A stretch of 64,000 nt of DNA from JAMOQA01 sp964420365 (GCA_964420365.1 CAYQTA010000094.1:1-64000); one strand, 5' to 3'. Shown: positions 25,384-34,420, numbered from the stretch's first letter. Notes: a model not told the origin generated them from the letters alone. Made by a program: numbers and translations.

Positions 25384-26046
25384 ATGGCACGGTACGACGC
25401 GGTGATCTTCGACCTGGACGGGACCCTGGTCGATTCCTACGAGCCGATCACGGTCTCCCTCAACGCGGCCCGGGAACGCTTCGGCCTGCCCCCGGTCTCC
25501 GTCGAGCAGGTGCGGCGCGAGGTGGGCCACGGCCTCGAGGCGCTGGTCGCCCTCCACCTGGGGGACGATCGGGTGACGGAGGGCGTTCGGGTCTTCCGGG
25601 AGACCTATGCCCGGGTCTTCCGGGAGGGAATGCGCCCGATCCCGGGCGCCGTGGAGGCCGCCCGCGAGCTGGCGCGCCGGGGCCTCCGGCTCGCGGTCTG
25701 TTCCAACAAGCCGTCCCGGTTCGGCCGACCGATCCTCGAGGCGGTCGGCCTCGGGCCGGACGTGATCCCGGTGGTCCTCGGCCCGGAGGACGGGGTGCCG
25801 ACGAAACCCGAACCGCCGATGCTGCGGCGGGCGATGGAACTCCTGGGCGTCTCCGCGGACCGGACGGTCTACGTGGGAGACATGCCCCTCGACGTGGAGT
25901 CCGCCCGGAGGGCGGGCGTGGACCACTTCCTGGTCCCCACCGGGAGCGCCACCCTCGAACAGCTCGTCGCCACGCCGGGGGCCCGGATCGTCCCGAACCA
26001 TGACGAACTGGTAAGGCAGATCACGGACCCCTGGCCGGGGGCTTGA
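25384..26046 (+). CDS. HAD-superfamily phosphatase, phosphoglycolate phosphatase-like
   Basis: 220 residues. HAD motif I FDLDGTLVDS (9-18), motif II CSNKPS, motif III Lys in TKPEPPM and motif IV YVGDMPLDVESARRAG. A helical cap lies between motifs I and II, as in Gph/PGP enzymes that remove 2-phosphoglycolate. The substrate is inferred from overall resemblance. No ribosome binding site precedes the ATG; see the start-proximal -10 element. Confidence 0.85.
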   Translation: MARYDAVIFDLDGTLVDSYEPITVSLNAARERFGLPPVSVEQVRREVGHGLEALVALHLGDDRVTEGVRVFRETYARVFREGMRPIPGAVEAARELARRGLRLAVCSNKPSRFGRPILEAVGLGPDVIPVVLGPEDGVPTKPEPPMLRRAMELLGVSADRTVYVGDMPLDVESARRAGVDHFLVPTGSATLEQLVATPGARIVPNHDELVRQITDPWPGA

Positions 26047-26071
26047 CATCGGGTCCCAACGGCGGTTCACT
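26043..26071 (+). promoter_or_regulatory. candidate promoter of the small secreted protein gene
   Basis: A perfect TTGACA (26043-26048) is followed 17 bp later by TTCACT (26066-26071), a weak -10. The -35 overlaps the stop codon of the preceding gene. Confidence 0.45.
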
Positions 26072-26075
26072 GGTC

Positions 26076-26089
26076 GGTGACTGGTCACC
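26076..26089. promoter_or_regulatory. palindromic operator candidate
   Basis: GGTGAC-TG-GTCACC is a perfect 6-bp inverted repeat with a 2-base spacer, placed around the expected transcription start of the promoter just upstream. Confidence 0.35.
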
Positions 26090-26112
26090 CCGCAGCCTGA
26101 AAGGAGGCCGCC

Positions 26113-26544
26113 ATGAAGACCAGCAGCACGTGGTGTCTCGCGATCCTCGGGATCGCCCTCCTGGCCGCGTCCCTGTCGGCGCTCGCGGATCCTCCCCCCG
26201 AGCAGCCGGCCATCCTCGACGTGGACGTGGACTTCGGGCCGGCGGGGTTCGCCCACTACGCGGTGATCGAGACCGTCGACCTCCACCGCAAGCCGCTGCC
26301 ACCCAACCTGCCGATCGTCCAGCCGTTCGACCCCGACCAGGGGGGCGAGCAGCACGTCCAGGGCACGACGGCCCCGGTGACGGCGAGTGACGGGAAGGCC
26401 ATGGGCGTCGCGTCCGCCGGGATCGGCGGGGGCGGCGGGATCCTCGCTTCCATGGCCAGCGCCGCGGACATGCCGCCGCGGCGGGTGGAGGCCCCCCAGC
26501 TCCGGAGCGAGCTGGAGGCGGTGCGCAGGGCCCTCGGGCTCTAG
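26113..26544 (+). CDS. small secreted protein of unknown function
   Basis: 143 residues. A clear Sec signal peptide (about 1-25, cleavage after SALA) precedes a mature part of about 118 residues with an acidic DVDVDFGPAGF start and a Gly-rich stretch (GIGGGGGIL). No domain recognised. AAGGAGG lies 6 bases before the ATG, the best ribosome binding site nearby. It has its own promoter and palindrome, so it may be regulated separately. Confidence 0.75.
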   Translation: MKTSSTWCLAILGIALLAASLSALADPPPEQPAILDVDVDFGPAGFAHYAVIETVDLHRKPLPPNLPIVQPFDPDQGGEQHVQGTTAPVTASDGKAMGVASAGIGGGGGILASMASAADMPPRRVEAPQLRSELEAVRRALGL

Positions 26545-26548
26545 CCGG

Positions 26549-29050
26549 TCACCGCGCGGGGGAGACCGGGGCGCGGGCGGGGGCCCGCGCCCCATTTCCG
26601 TCTTCCGTCCTCGCTCCTCGGCGGCGGCGGGAACGCCAGCGAATCGACGAACCGATCAGCTTCCGCCACTCCCTGGCCAGGGAGCCGGCGACCCGCTCTC
26701 CCTGCTCCAGCACGAGCAGGAACGCCGACTCCCTCGCCGGCTCAGGGGGCAGCACCAGCCAGGCCGCCCGCCCGCTCCCCGGCCAGGTGGCCTGCAGCAC
26801 GCGGGCCCCGCGGCGCTCCCGGACCAGGGTCCAGCCTCCCGGCGGGGCTCCCCCGAGACGGACCTCGGCGAGGCGTTGCCGGGACACCTCGTCCGCCCCG
26901 GGGGCGGGAGCGATTCGATCGATCCGGAGCGTGGCTCCCTCCCGCCCACGGGCGATCACCGGGAAGCCGTCCGCGGACGACGCGCGCATGCTCGCCCGGA
27001 ATCCCCGGGGCAGCGCGACCTCGAGGGGGCCGGTGACCAGGATCCCTTCCCGTGGATCCGCGCGGTCGTCCCTCCGGCCGGTCGGCAGGAACCGGATGCG
27101 CCACCGGGCGGCCACGTCCACCGGGGGCCGGGGACCCGGGTTGTCGGGTGGCCTGAGCGTCACCGGGATCCACAGGAGGGAGAGACTCCGTTCGCCCTCC
27201 GCCACGGGCTCCTCGACCACGACGAGGTCGTTCCCCACCCGGACCCACGCGACGAACCAGGTTCCCCGGAACGCGGCCCCGGCGAAGCGCGCCACCCGGC
27301 CCGCCGTTCCCGTTCGCGCCGTGCGCAGCGCCGACCCCAGGTCGGCGGAGCCGAGGAAGCGGGCCTCGGGATCCTGCGACGGGACCATGCGGGCCGGCTC
27401 CCCCGCGGCGGCGGCGAGCCGTGCCCCCTCGCCGGGCCGCACGTCCACGTGGCCCGCCCAGCCCGGTCCTCCCAGGACGACGGCCCGGCCCTCCAGGTCG
27501 ACGAAACGCCCGCGGAACCACAGCACGGTGAAGGGGCCGCAACGTTCGTCACGGAACGCGCCGGTAACGGGTCCGGCGACGATCCCGGGGGGCAGGTCGA
27601 CGACCAGTCGCGACCCGGCAGGGAACGTCCGCCACGGGTCCTCCGCCTCCCGGAACGGCCGGAGGGGGCGCCAGGCGGCGGGATGGGGCCAGTGCCATGG
27701 CGACCCGTCGTCCGCCCGGCGCGCCCAGGCCACGACCCGGTCGGCAGGAACGAACTCGAGCCCTCCCAGGAGCTCCTCGACCGCCCGGCGTGCGTCGGCG
27801 CGTCCCTCCCGTCCGAGGCCCGCGTCGCCGGGAAGGACCAGGATGACGAGACCTGCCCGGCCCGGTCCCGGCGACAGGACCCTCGCCTCGAGCGTGTCCC
27901 GGCCGGAGGGCCCCAGGTCCGCCTCCAGCCGGACCAGCCGGCACCGGAGGGACGACCCGGCCTCTCCCGGGCAGGGTCCGGGCTCTCCCAGGGGAACGGC
28001 GGCCAGCTCGGCGAGCCGTGTCGCCAGCGAGGCGGCGACGTCTCCCCCCGGCGGCGGCGTCCAGGGCCAGAACGCCACCTGGGTGTCCCCGGGGAACCTC
28101 CGCAGCACGAGGCTCGGACGCCCGGGCCCCTCCCCCGGCCGGACGGCGATCCAGTCCCGGGGCAACGGGACCCGGCCGAACGGCGTCTCCACGACCGGGC
28201 GTTCCCCCGCGCCGAGCAGGCGCGGCAGTTCCCGGCGAACGACGCCCGGCGTCGCACCCCGCAGGAGCAGGACCTCGGCGATCCTCGCCAGCCCGTCGAC
28301 CTGGTCCTCGCCCGCGAGCCCGGCCCGGGGCGCCGTGTCCCGGGCGATCCGGCGCGCGAGGGGAGCGACCTCCGCGAGGCGCCGCTCGAGCTCCGCGAGC
28401 CGGGCCCGGGAAGCCCCGTCCTGCAGGGTCGCGAGCAGCTCCCGGGCGACCCGGTGAAGCCCCGCGGAGACCAGGTCTTCCGCCGCCCGTCGGACGATGG
28501 TCGCCCGGTCCCCCCCCGCCTCGAGGGCCCGGAACTCGAGGAACGCGGCCAGGAGGGGGGCACCTTCCTCCCGCCGGAGGGCGGCCGCCCGCCGCCACGC
28601 CGCCGGATCGTCCTGGTGCGACGGGATCTCCGCCTCGGCCCGCTCCGCGGGCCCGAGCCGGTCCAGCTCGTCGGGACAGTCCAGGCGCGCGGCGAGGCGC
28701 AGGTTCGTCGCCGCCATCACCTCTCCCGGATCGAGGATCCGGGCGACCAGTGCCGCGAAGATCGCGTGGCGCCGCCGGCAGGTCTCGATGTCGGCGGCGG
28801 CCAGGTCGACCCACGCCGGAACCAGGTTGGGATCGTGCCGAAGGGCCGCGAGGAACCGCGCCCGGGCCTCCTCCGCCTTTCCCTCCCGGAGGAGCGCGAT
28901 CCCTTCCCGGAGGGGTTCGATCGCCGCGACCCGGCCCGGCCGGGGACCCACCAGCCAGGGACAGGGCCGGGGCGCGGGCAGCTCCTGTGCCGGGGCCGGC
29001 ACCCCGGCCCCGAGCAGCAGGGCGGCGACGATCGCGGCCCGGATCCTCAG
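26549..29050 (-). CDS. large predicted secreted protein, unknown function
   Basis: 833 residues. N-terminal hydrophobic stretch AAIVAALLLGAGVPAPAQE looks like a signal peptide. A TPR-like helical segment (ALLREGKAEEARARFLAALRHDPN) follows; the C-terminal half is beta-rich with repeated Trp and Pro motifs, and the tail is basic. No family recognised. The start is unusual: the only initiator that keeps the signal peptide and follows the GGAGG is CTG at 29050, overlapping the upstream stop as CTGA. It shares a transcription unit with the kinase fusion and the CysQ-like gene. Confidence 0.65.
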   Translation of the reverse strand: MRIRAAIVAALLLGAGVPAPAQELPAPRPCPWLVGPRPGRVAAIEPLREGIALLREGKAEEARARFLAALRHDPNLVPAWVDLAAADIETCRRRHAIFAALVARILDPGEVMAATNLRLAARLDCPDELDRLGPAERAEAEIPSHQDDPAAWRRAAALRREEGAPLLAAFLEFRALEAGGDRATIVRRAAEDLVSAGLHRVARELLATLQDGASRARLAELERRLAEVAPLARRIARDTAPRAGLAGEDQVDGLARIAEVLLLRGATPGVVRRELPRLLGAGERPVVETPFGRVPLPRDWIAVRPGEGPGRPSLVLRRFPGDTQVAFWPWTPPPGGDVAASLATRLAELAAVPLGEPGPCPGEAGSSLRCRLVRLEADLGPSGRDTLEARVLSPGPGRAGLVILVLPGDAGLGREGRADARRAVEELLGGLEFVPADRVVAWARRADDGSPWHWPHPAAWRPLRPFREAEDPWRTFPAGSRLVVDLPPGIVAGPVTGAFRDERCGPFTVLWFRGRFVDLEGRAVVLGGPGWAGHVDVRPGEGARLAAAAGEPARMVPSQDPEARFLGSADLGSALRTARTGTAGRVARFAGAAFRGTWFVAWVRVGNDLVVVEEPVAEGERSLSLLWIPVTLRPPDNPGPRPPVDVAARWRIRFLPTGRRDDRADPREGILVTGPLEVALPRGFRASMRASSADGFPVIARGREGATLRIDRIAPAPGADEVSRQRLAEVRLGGAPPGGWTLVRERRGARVLQATWPGSGRAAWLVLPPEPARESAFLLVLEQGERVAGSLAREWRKLIGSSIRWRSRRRRGARTEDGNGARAPARAPVSPAR

Positions 29051-30648
29051 GGGTCCTCCCTTCCCTCGAACGGCGCGCGGAGCCGCTCGAGGATGCGCTC
29101 CGCCACGGCCCCGGGGTCGCCGCTGGTGTCGAGGCGCAGCAGCTCGTCCGCCGCCAGCTCTGCCGGGGGTTCCTCCGACTCCCGCATCCGCCGCCAGACG
29201 TCCTCGTTCCCGTCGGACACGCCGGGCTCCCGCGCGCGCAGCCGTGCGAGCACGACGTCGTCCGGTGCCTCCAGCCGGACGAACACGAACGGCACTCCGT
29301 ACTCCCGCGCCGTCCGCCGCAGTTCCTCCCGCTGCCAGCGAGCCGTGAACGTCCCGACGGCGAGGGCCGACTCGCCGGCATCCAGGCGCTCGCCCGCCTC
29401 CCGGGCGAGGGCCATGTACGTGGCCCGGGTCATCTCGGGCGTGTAGATCCCCTCGCCCGGGGCTGCCGGCGCCGGCAGCTCCGGGTCGAGCCCGGCCAGG
29501 TGCTTGCGGATCCGGTCCGTCTCGAGGGGGACGAGGCCCGCCCGCTGCCGGAGTTCCTCGGCCACCCGGGTCTTGCCGACCCCCGTCAGTCCACCGAGGG
29601 CGACCAGCGTCGGCGGATGGAGCCCCCTCGTCTTCGCCTCGGCGAGGGCGAACAGGGTCCTCGCCGCGCGCCCGCTCGCCTCCCGGACCGCCGGGGTGAC
29701 CTCGTCGGCCGACGCGGTGAGGGCGGACACCTTGGCCCGGACCATCGCCCGGTAGGCCTGGTAGAACGGCAGGAGCGCCTCGAGGTGCCGGTCCTCCGCC
29801 TGCGCCAGGTACGCCCGGACGAACGCCCGGGCCAGGTCGGGTCGCCCCCGCCACTCGAGATCCATTGCCAGGAAGGCGACCTCGGAGGCCACGTCCCCGC
29901 AACGATAGGCCGGGGAGAACTCGATGCAGTCGTAGATCACCGGCCGGCCGCCCGGCAGGAGACAGATGTTCGGGGAATGGAGATCGCCGTGGCCGTCCCG
30001 GATCCGGCCGTGCCGGACCCGGTGCTCGAAGAGCCGGCCCCGGGTCTCGAGGAACCCCGCCGTGCGCCGCCGCATGGTCCCGTGGAGGTCCGGGTCGAAG
30101 AACGTCCCCCGGAACCCGTCGGTCTGGTCGAAGTTCTCGAGGGCGAGGCGTCCGGCCGCCTCCCGGGTGCCATGCTCGTCCACCCCGGGACCCGTTGCGG
30201 CCCGGGCATGGAAGGCCGCAACCTGCCGGCCGATCCGCTCCACGTCCCCGGCCTCGACCCCCCCCTCGGCGAGGAGCCGGTCCATCATCCGGTCCCGCGG
30301 CAACCGCACCATCGCGACCAGCAGCTCGTCCGCCTCGCCCGGTTCCTCGACCGGCTCCCCCACCTCGACGGCACCCCCTTCCCGGAACCGGACCGGCGAG
30401 AGGCCCAGGTAGACATCGGGAGCAAGCCGCCGGTTGAGGCGCAGCTCCTCCCGGGCGAAGTGGGCCCGCCGCTCCCGGGTGGAGAAGTCGAGGAACCCGA
30501 AATCGACGGGCTTCTTCAGCTTGTAGGCGCGGTCCCCCGCGAGGAAGACCGCGCTGATGTGAGTCTGCACGACCTCGGGCACGTCATCGCCGCTCCCCGG
30601 CAGCACCCCCGGCCGCGCCAGGGCCTCGATCAACCGCTCGATGTTCAT
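29047..30648 (-). CDS. aminoglycoside-phosphotransferase-like/P-loop kinase fusion protein
   Basis: 533 residues. The N-terminal part (about 1-330) is an APH-like kinase domain: AYKLKKPVDFGFLDFST at the start, catalytic HGDLHSPNI and metal-binding YDCIEF. The C-terminal part (about 345-533) is a separate P-loop kinase with GLTGVGKTRVAEEL. This two-domain arrangement is a known uncharacterised family in which the substrate is not established; a role in aminoglycoside resistance should not be assumed. Overlaps the CysQ-like gene (ATGA). Confidence 0.85.
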   Translation of the reverse strand: MNIERLIEALARPGVLPGSGDDVPEVVQTHISAVFLAGDRAYKLKKPVDFGFLDFSTRERRAHFAREELRLNRRLAPDVYLGLSPVRFREGGAVEVGEPVEEPGEADELLVAMVRLPRDRMMDRLLAEGGVEAGDVERIGRQVAAFHARAATGPGVDEHGTREAAGRLALENFDQTDGFRGTFFDPDLHGTMRRRTAGFLETRGRLFEHRVRHGRIRDGHGDLHSPNICLLPGGRPVIYDCIEFSPAYRCGDVASEVAFLAMDLEWRGRPDLARAFVRAYLAQAEDRHLEALLPFYQAYRAMVRAKVSALTASADEVTPAVREASGRAARTLFALAEAKTRGLHPPTLVALGGLTGVGKTRVAEELRQRAGLVPLETDRIRKHLAGLDPELPAPAAPGEGIYTPEMTRATYMALAREAGERLDAGESALAVGTFTARWQREELRRTAREYGVPFVFVRLEAPDDVVLARLRAREPGVSDGNEDVWRRMRESEEPPAELAADELLRLDTSGDPGAVAERILERLRAPFEGREDP

Positions 30649-31502
30649 CCCCTCTCCTCCCGGTGCGCCGAGGGCAACCCCTCGCCCACCGGCGGTTCGG
30701 CCAGGGCCCGCCGCACCGCGTCGACCACGGCGGGCACCAGTTCCCGCCGGGCGGCCATCAGGCCGTCCAGGTTCCGGGTCTCCCTCGTGTTGTACCGGAT
30801 CGGCCTGCCGAGGGCGTCGCCGAAAAAACCCCCGGCCCCGCGCACGATCGCGTCGGCCGCGCAGGCATCCCAGTGGCGGGAGTGCCGCCCGAGCCCGACG
30901 TAGACGTCGGCATCGCCGCGGACGACGAGCACCGCCTTGCGCCCGACGGAACCGGAACGGATCACCCGCTCCGGGCGCAGGAGCTCCACGAGGCGCCGGG
31001 TTCGCGGGCCGGTGTGAGACCGGCTGATCGCGACCACGGGACCGGAGCGGCCCACCGGGGGACCGATCACCAGGCGGCGGCGATCCCCGGGACCGATCTC
31101 CCAGGCTCCCTCGCCGCGGGCCCCGATCACGGTCCGGTTCTCGAGGGGCAGGTGGATCACCCCCAGGACCGCCTCGCCGCGCACGGCCAACCCGATCATC
31201 ACGGCGAACTCACCCTCGTGGCGGACGAACTCCTCGGTGCCATCCAGCGGATCGACGAGCCACAGGCGCTCGGCCGCGAGGCGCGCCAGGTCGTCCGGCG
31301 TCTCCTCGCTGAGGACGGCATCCCCGGGGAAGGCACGGACGAGTCCTTCCCGGACCAGGGCGTCCGCCTCCCGGTCGGCCCGGGTGACCGGCCCCTCTCC
31401 CCCGGCCTTCTGCTCGACCTCGAACGCACCCGCGTACACGTCGAGAACGACGCGGCCCGCCCGCCGCGCCAGCTCGATCGCCACCTCCAGTTCCCGCTTC
31501 AC
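30645..31502 (-). CDS. CysQ/inositol-monophosphatase family phosphatase
   Basis: 285 residues. Metal-dependent phosphatase of the FIG superfamily. Metal site motifs are SEETP, VDPLDGTEEF and the late WDACAADAIVRGAGG. Closest in pattern to 3'(2'),5'-bisphosphate nucleotidase CysQ, which recycles PAP in sulfur metabolism; inositol monophosphatase is the alternative. Starts with GTG 31502. First gene of a three-gene unit. Confidence 0.85.
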   Translation of the reverse strand: MKRELEVAIELARRAGRVVLDVYAGAFEVEQKAGGEGPVTRADREADALVREGLVRAFPGDAVLSEETPDDLARLAAERLWLVDPLDGTEEFVRHEGEFAVMIGLAVRGEAVLGVIHLPLENRTVIGARGEGAWEIGPGDRRRLVIGPPVGRSGPVVAISRSHTGPRTRRLVELLRPERVIRSGSVGRKAVLVVRGDADVYVGLGRHSRHWDACAADAIVRGAGGFFGDALGRPIRYNTRETRNLDGLMAARRELVPAVVDAVRRALAEPPVGEGLPSAHREERG

Positions 31503-31547
31503 GGGAAGAGTCTACCCCGCGGAAACGGCGCCGGTGCGGGGAAGCGG

Positions 31548-32681
31548 TCAGGCGAGCGCCGGGACCTCCGCGGACACGAGGCCGAGGGGGGCCACCCGTT
31601 CCAGCACGAGGGTGACGGTCTCCCCGTCGAGCCAGGAACGGGCCAGGCGGGCAAGGATCGCCCGCGCCCGCGCCTCCGGGATCTCCGGGCGGAACGCCCG
31701 GGGGGCGCGGAGCGCGGTGTAGACGTCGGCCACCTGGATCACCCGGGTGGCGGGATGGAGCCGCCCGCCCCCGGCCACCGCCGGGTAGCCCCCCCCGCCC
31801 CTCCGGAGGTGGTGCTGCCAGGCGACGACCCCGGCGAGGTCGGGCACCCCCGGCGTCGCCAGCAGCATCTCGGCGCCGGCCACCGGGTGCCGTCGCACGA
31901 TCGCGAACTCCGCGGGGGTGAGGGCTCCCGCCCTCGAGAGCACCTCCGGGGGCACGTGGAGCATGCCGATGTCGGCGAGGGCGCCGGCCAGGGTCAGCTC
32001 CCGGAGCGGCTCCGGCTCGAGTCCGAGGATGCGGCCGGCCAGGTAGGCCACCCGGGCCACGTCGAGGGAGTGGGCCACGGGTGACGGCGACCCCGGCCCG
32101 CTCGCGCGCCCCCCTGCGAGCCGCACCGGTTCGACGACCCCGTCCCCGGGCAGCCCGGCGATCCCGCGGACCAGGCGGTCGGCCTCCTCGTCGGGGAACC
32201 GGCGGGCGGAGGCGATCTCCCCCCACAACCTGCCGAGGAGCTCGAGGGGTCCCCGCCAGGGATCGTCCACGCGCCCGACGTCGCGGGACCGCGGGATGCG
32301 CTTCTCCTCCCCGGGTGTCCCCGGGAGGGCGGGCGGCGGGCTCCCTCCCGCGAGGGCGCCGACGAGCTCGACCAGCAGGTCGCGCTCTTCCGGGCCGGAC
32401 ACCCGGAACTCGCGGACGCCCCGCTCCCGGGCGGCGGCGGCGAGCCCCCCCAGGTGTCCGTCCCCCAGGGACGTCCACCCGGCACCGTCCACGCGCAGCC
32501 GACCCCCGGCCAGGTCGACGACCAGTCCGCCGTGGGCATCGAGGACCCCGCGAAGGGCGAGGGAGAGCCGGTCGGCGGCGTTGACCCGGGCGGGATGGCC
32601 GGGCGGGTAGAGGGTCGCGCTCTGCCACAGCCCGGCGAGAGCACCGACGACACGTCCGAGGAGCGCGTCCGTCCCGTTCAT
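31548..32681 (-). CDS. HD-GYP-like protein with degenerate catalytic residues
   Basis: 377 residues. The C-terminal 180 residues align by eye to HD-GYP cyclic-di-GMP phosphodiesterases: TLAGALADIGMLHVPPEVL, RRHPVAGAEML, WQHHLRRGGGGYP and ATRVIQVADVYTALRAPRAF. The HD pair itself is AD (ALADIGM instead of LHDIGK) and the GYP loop has RGGGGYP where RxDGxGYP is usual. Catalysis is therefore doubtful and a sensor or binding role is likelier. The N-terminus is a predicted helical/beta sensor-like region. It overlaps the HEAT protein gene by 4 bp. Confidence 0.75.
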   Translation of the reverse strand: MNGTDALLGRVVGALAGLWQSATLYPPGHPARVNAADRLSLALRGVLDAHGGLVVDLAGGRLRVDGAGWTSLGDGHLGGLAAAARERGVREFRVSGPEERDLLVELVGALAGGSPPPALPGTPGEEKRIPRSRDVGRVDDPWRGPLELLGRLWGEIASARRFPDEEADRLVRGIAGLPGDGVVEPVRLAGGRASGPGSPSPVAHSLDVARVAYLAGRILGLEPEPLRELTLAGALADIGMLHVPPEVLSRAGALTPAEFAIVRRHPVAGAEMLLATPGVPDLAGVVAWQHHLRRGGGGYPAVAGGGRLHPATRVIQVADVYTALRAPRAFRPEIPEARARAILARLARSWLDGETVTLVLERVAPLGLVSAEVPALA

Positions 32682-33532
32682 CGCCCGTCCTCTCCGGGCG
32701 CGAGGCGAGCGCGCAGGTCCATCAGCCGCCGGCGAATCGCTCCTTCCGCGGGGGCCGGGACGTCCGTCGCCAGGGCAAGGTCGAGGAGGGCGGGATCGAC
32801 GTCGTCATCCTCGAGGAGCACGGCCCGCCCCAGGTCGGCCACCTCCCGGTCCGGGTCCCGCAGGATCGCCTCCACGCGCCCCCGCCAGGCGACGTCGCGG
32901 GGCCGGAGGGTCAGCAGGAAGGCCAGGGCCCGGCGGCGGATCTCGGGGTCCGGGTGCCGGACGAGGCGTTCCCCCGCCTCCCGGGCCAGGGGCAGGGGCA
33001 GGCCCGCGATCAGCGGAAGGAACGGGGCCACCTCCGTCGCCGGCGCCCGGAGCAGCTCGTCGAGGACGGTGCGCCAGGGACCCGGGCCGAGACGGCGCGC
33101 CAGCACCTGGAACTCGTCGCCCAGGGGGGTTCCCCGCAGGTCCCGGATCACGCCCCCGATCGCCCGCAGGGCGGACGGGCCGGCGGCGGCGAGCAGCGCC
33201 TCCAGGTCGGGGACGAGGAAGCCGAGCCGGACGGCGGCCCGCACGAGTTCCTCCCCCACCTCCGGCCGTTCCATTGCCGAGAGCAGCTCGAGGGCCGCGT
33301 GGCGGACGGGAACCGGGGTGTGTTCCCCGAGGGCCTCGTGGCGGGCGCAGCGCAGGATGTCCCGCAGGGCGTCCCAGGGGCCCTCCCGGCAGACCGGCAG
33401 GAGCACGCGATGCACCCGGGCGTAGAGTGCCGCCCGGTCTCCCACCGGCGTCGTGAACCCCTCAGGGTGGCGGGCGAGGAGGGCGGCCACGATCGCCGCC
33501 GTCGCCCCGGCCGCCGCGGTCTCGAGAGCCAC
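32678..33532 (-). CDS. HEAT-repeat-like cytoplasmic protein
   Basis: 284 residues, no signal peptide. Alpha-helical repeats such as PVRHAALELLSAM, HPDPEIRRRALAFLLTL and DPDREVADLGRAVLL mark a HEAT-type solenoid. Starts with GTG 33532. Co-translated with the degenerate HD-GYP gene (ATGA overlap), so the two probably work together, perhaps in a signalling complex; that is inference. Confidence 0.7.
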   Translation of the reverse strand: MALETAAAGATAAIVAALLARHPEGFTTPVGDRAALYARVHRVLLPVCREGPWDALRDILRCARHEALGEHTPVPVRHAALELLSAMERPEVGEELVRAAVRLGFLVPDLEALLAAAGPSALRAIGGVIRDLRGTPLGDEFQVLARRLGPGPWRTVLDELLRAPATEVAPFLPLIAGLPLPLAREAGERLVRHPDPEIRRRALAFLLTLRPRDVAWRGRVEAILRDPDREVADLGRAVLLEDDDVDPALLDLALATDVPAPAEGAIRRRLMDLRARLAPGEDGR

Positions 33533-33599
33533 GGATCCTCCCTCGAGGGAAACGTGGACCCTCGAGGACGGGGCGGCAACCCCCGGGAAACCCCGTGGC

Positions 33600-34337
33600 T
33601 CAGCGCTTCTCGCGGACGACGGCGGAGACGCGCAGCTTCGCCTCCGGGTAGCCGGGATCGTTGGTCAGGACCGTCACCTCGCCCCGGTGGATCCCGGCGG
33701 GGGTGTCCGCGGGCATCGTGATCCGGATCCAGTAGTCCCCCTCCCGGGGCAACAGCCACGCCGCCAGCCGCTTCTCCCCCTTCGCCACCGGCTTCGCGGC
33801 CTCGTACGAGACGCGGAACACCGGGGAGTCACAGCGGACGCCGACGACCTTCATGCCGGGCCGGTGCGGGCGGGCGAGGACTTCCTGTGTCTTCTCCTCC
33901 CCCGGGGCCGCCGAGATGTAGACCATCGGCTTCGGAAGGAACTCGAGCGGGGTGGTCAGGACCATCTTGACCGTGAGGATCACCCGCTCCGCGCCCGGGG
34001 CGTTCGTGTTGACGGTGATCGTCTTGGCCAGCTTCCCGGTGTGGAGGGTCTTCGTCTTGATCCGGGCATGGATCCGCCCGGTCTTCCCCGGCTGGATCAC
34101 CGGGTCGAAGTCGGCCACGGTGCACCCGCAGGTCGGGTGGACCCCCGTGATCTCGAACGGCTGGTCCCCCTCGTTCCGCACGATGAAGTCGTGCTCGATC
34201 ACCGTGCCGAGTTCCACTTCGCCCGCGTCCCACGTCGGCTCGACGAAGACCGCCTTCGCGGCGGCGCCGGCGGGGACGATGGCGAACGAGAGCGCAACCA
34301 GCAGGGCGAGAGCAGGCACGAACGACGTGATCTTCAT
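33600..34337 (-). CDS. secreted DUF1573-domain protein
   Basis: 245 residues. A Sec signal peptide (about 1-27) is followed by a DUF1573 Ig-like domain with the signature WDAGEVELGTVIEHDFIVRNEGD...ITGVHPTCGCT. The rest is beta-sandwich and includes NDPGYPEAKLRVSAVV. Periplasmic or surface protein, role unknown. TATATT on the minus strand at 34384-34379 is a plausible -10. Confidence 0.85.
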   Translation of the reverse strand: MKITSFVPALALLVALSFAIVPAGAAAKAVFVEPTWDAGEVELGTVIEHDFIVRNEGDQPFEITGVHPTCGCTVADFDPVIQPGKTGRIHARIKTKTLHTGKLAKTITVNTNAPGAERVILTVKMVLTTPLEFLPKPMVYISAAPGEEKTQEVLARPHRPGMKVVGVRCDSPVFRVSYEAAKPVAKGEKRLAAWLLPREGDYWIRITMPADTPAGIHRGEVTVLTNDPGYPEAKLRVSAVVREKR

Positions 34338-34378
34338 CGGGCGAAACCCTCCCGGGGCACGGGATACGGCCCCCGGCC

Positions 34379-34384
34379 AATATA
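34379..34384 (-). promoter_or_regulatory. -10-like TATATT for the DUF1573 gene
   Basis: The only AT-rich hexamer in the intergenic region reads TATATT on the minus strand, 42 bases before the DUF1573 ATG. No good -35 is present; its place is taken by the GC-rich palindrome next to it. Confidence 0.35.
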
Positions 34385-34390
34385 CCCGCC

Positions 34391-34420
34391 GCCCCCCCGC
34401 CGCGCCCGCGGCGGGGGGGC
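34391..34420. terminator. 14-bp perfect GC hairpin after the baeRF gene
   Basis: 34391-34404 is the exact reverse complement of 34407-34420, leaving a 2-base spacer. It lies 18 bases after the stop codon of the eRF1-like gene and just upstream of the TATATT hexamer. No T-run follows on either strand. It may act as a terminator/insulator or as an operator for the DUF1573 promoter. Confidence 0.4.

Noticed and set aside
29047..30648. Aminoglycoside resistance gene
   Set aside because: Only the kinase fold is APH-like. The fusion to a P-loop kinase and the housekeeping neighbours fit an uncharacterised metabolic kinase family, not a resistance determinant.
33541..33568. Two CCTCGAGG copies 19 bp apart as an operator
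   Set aside because: CTCGAG is an extremely common Leu-Glu codon pair in this genome, so two copies in a short gap are not significant.
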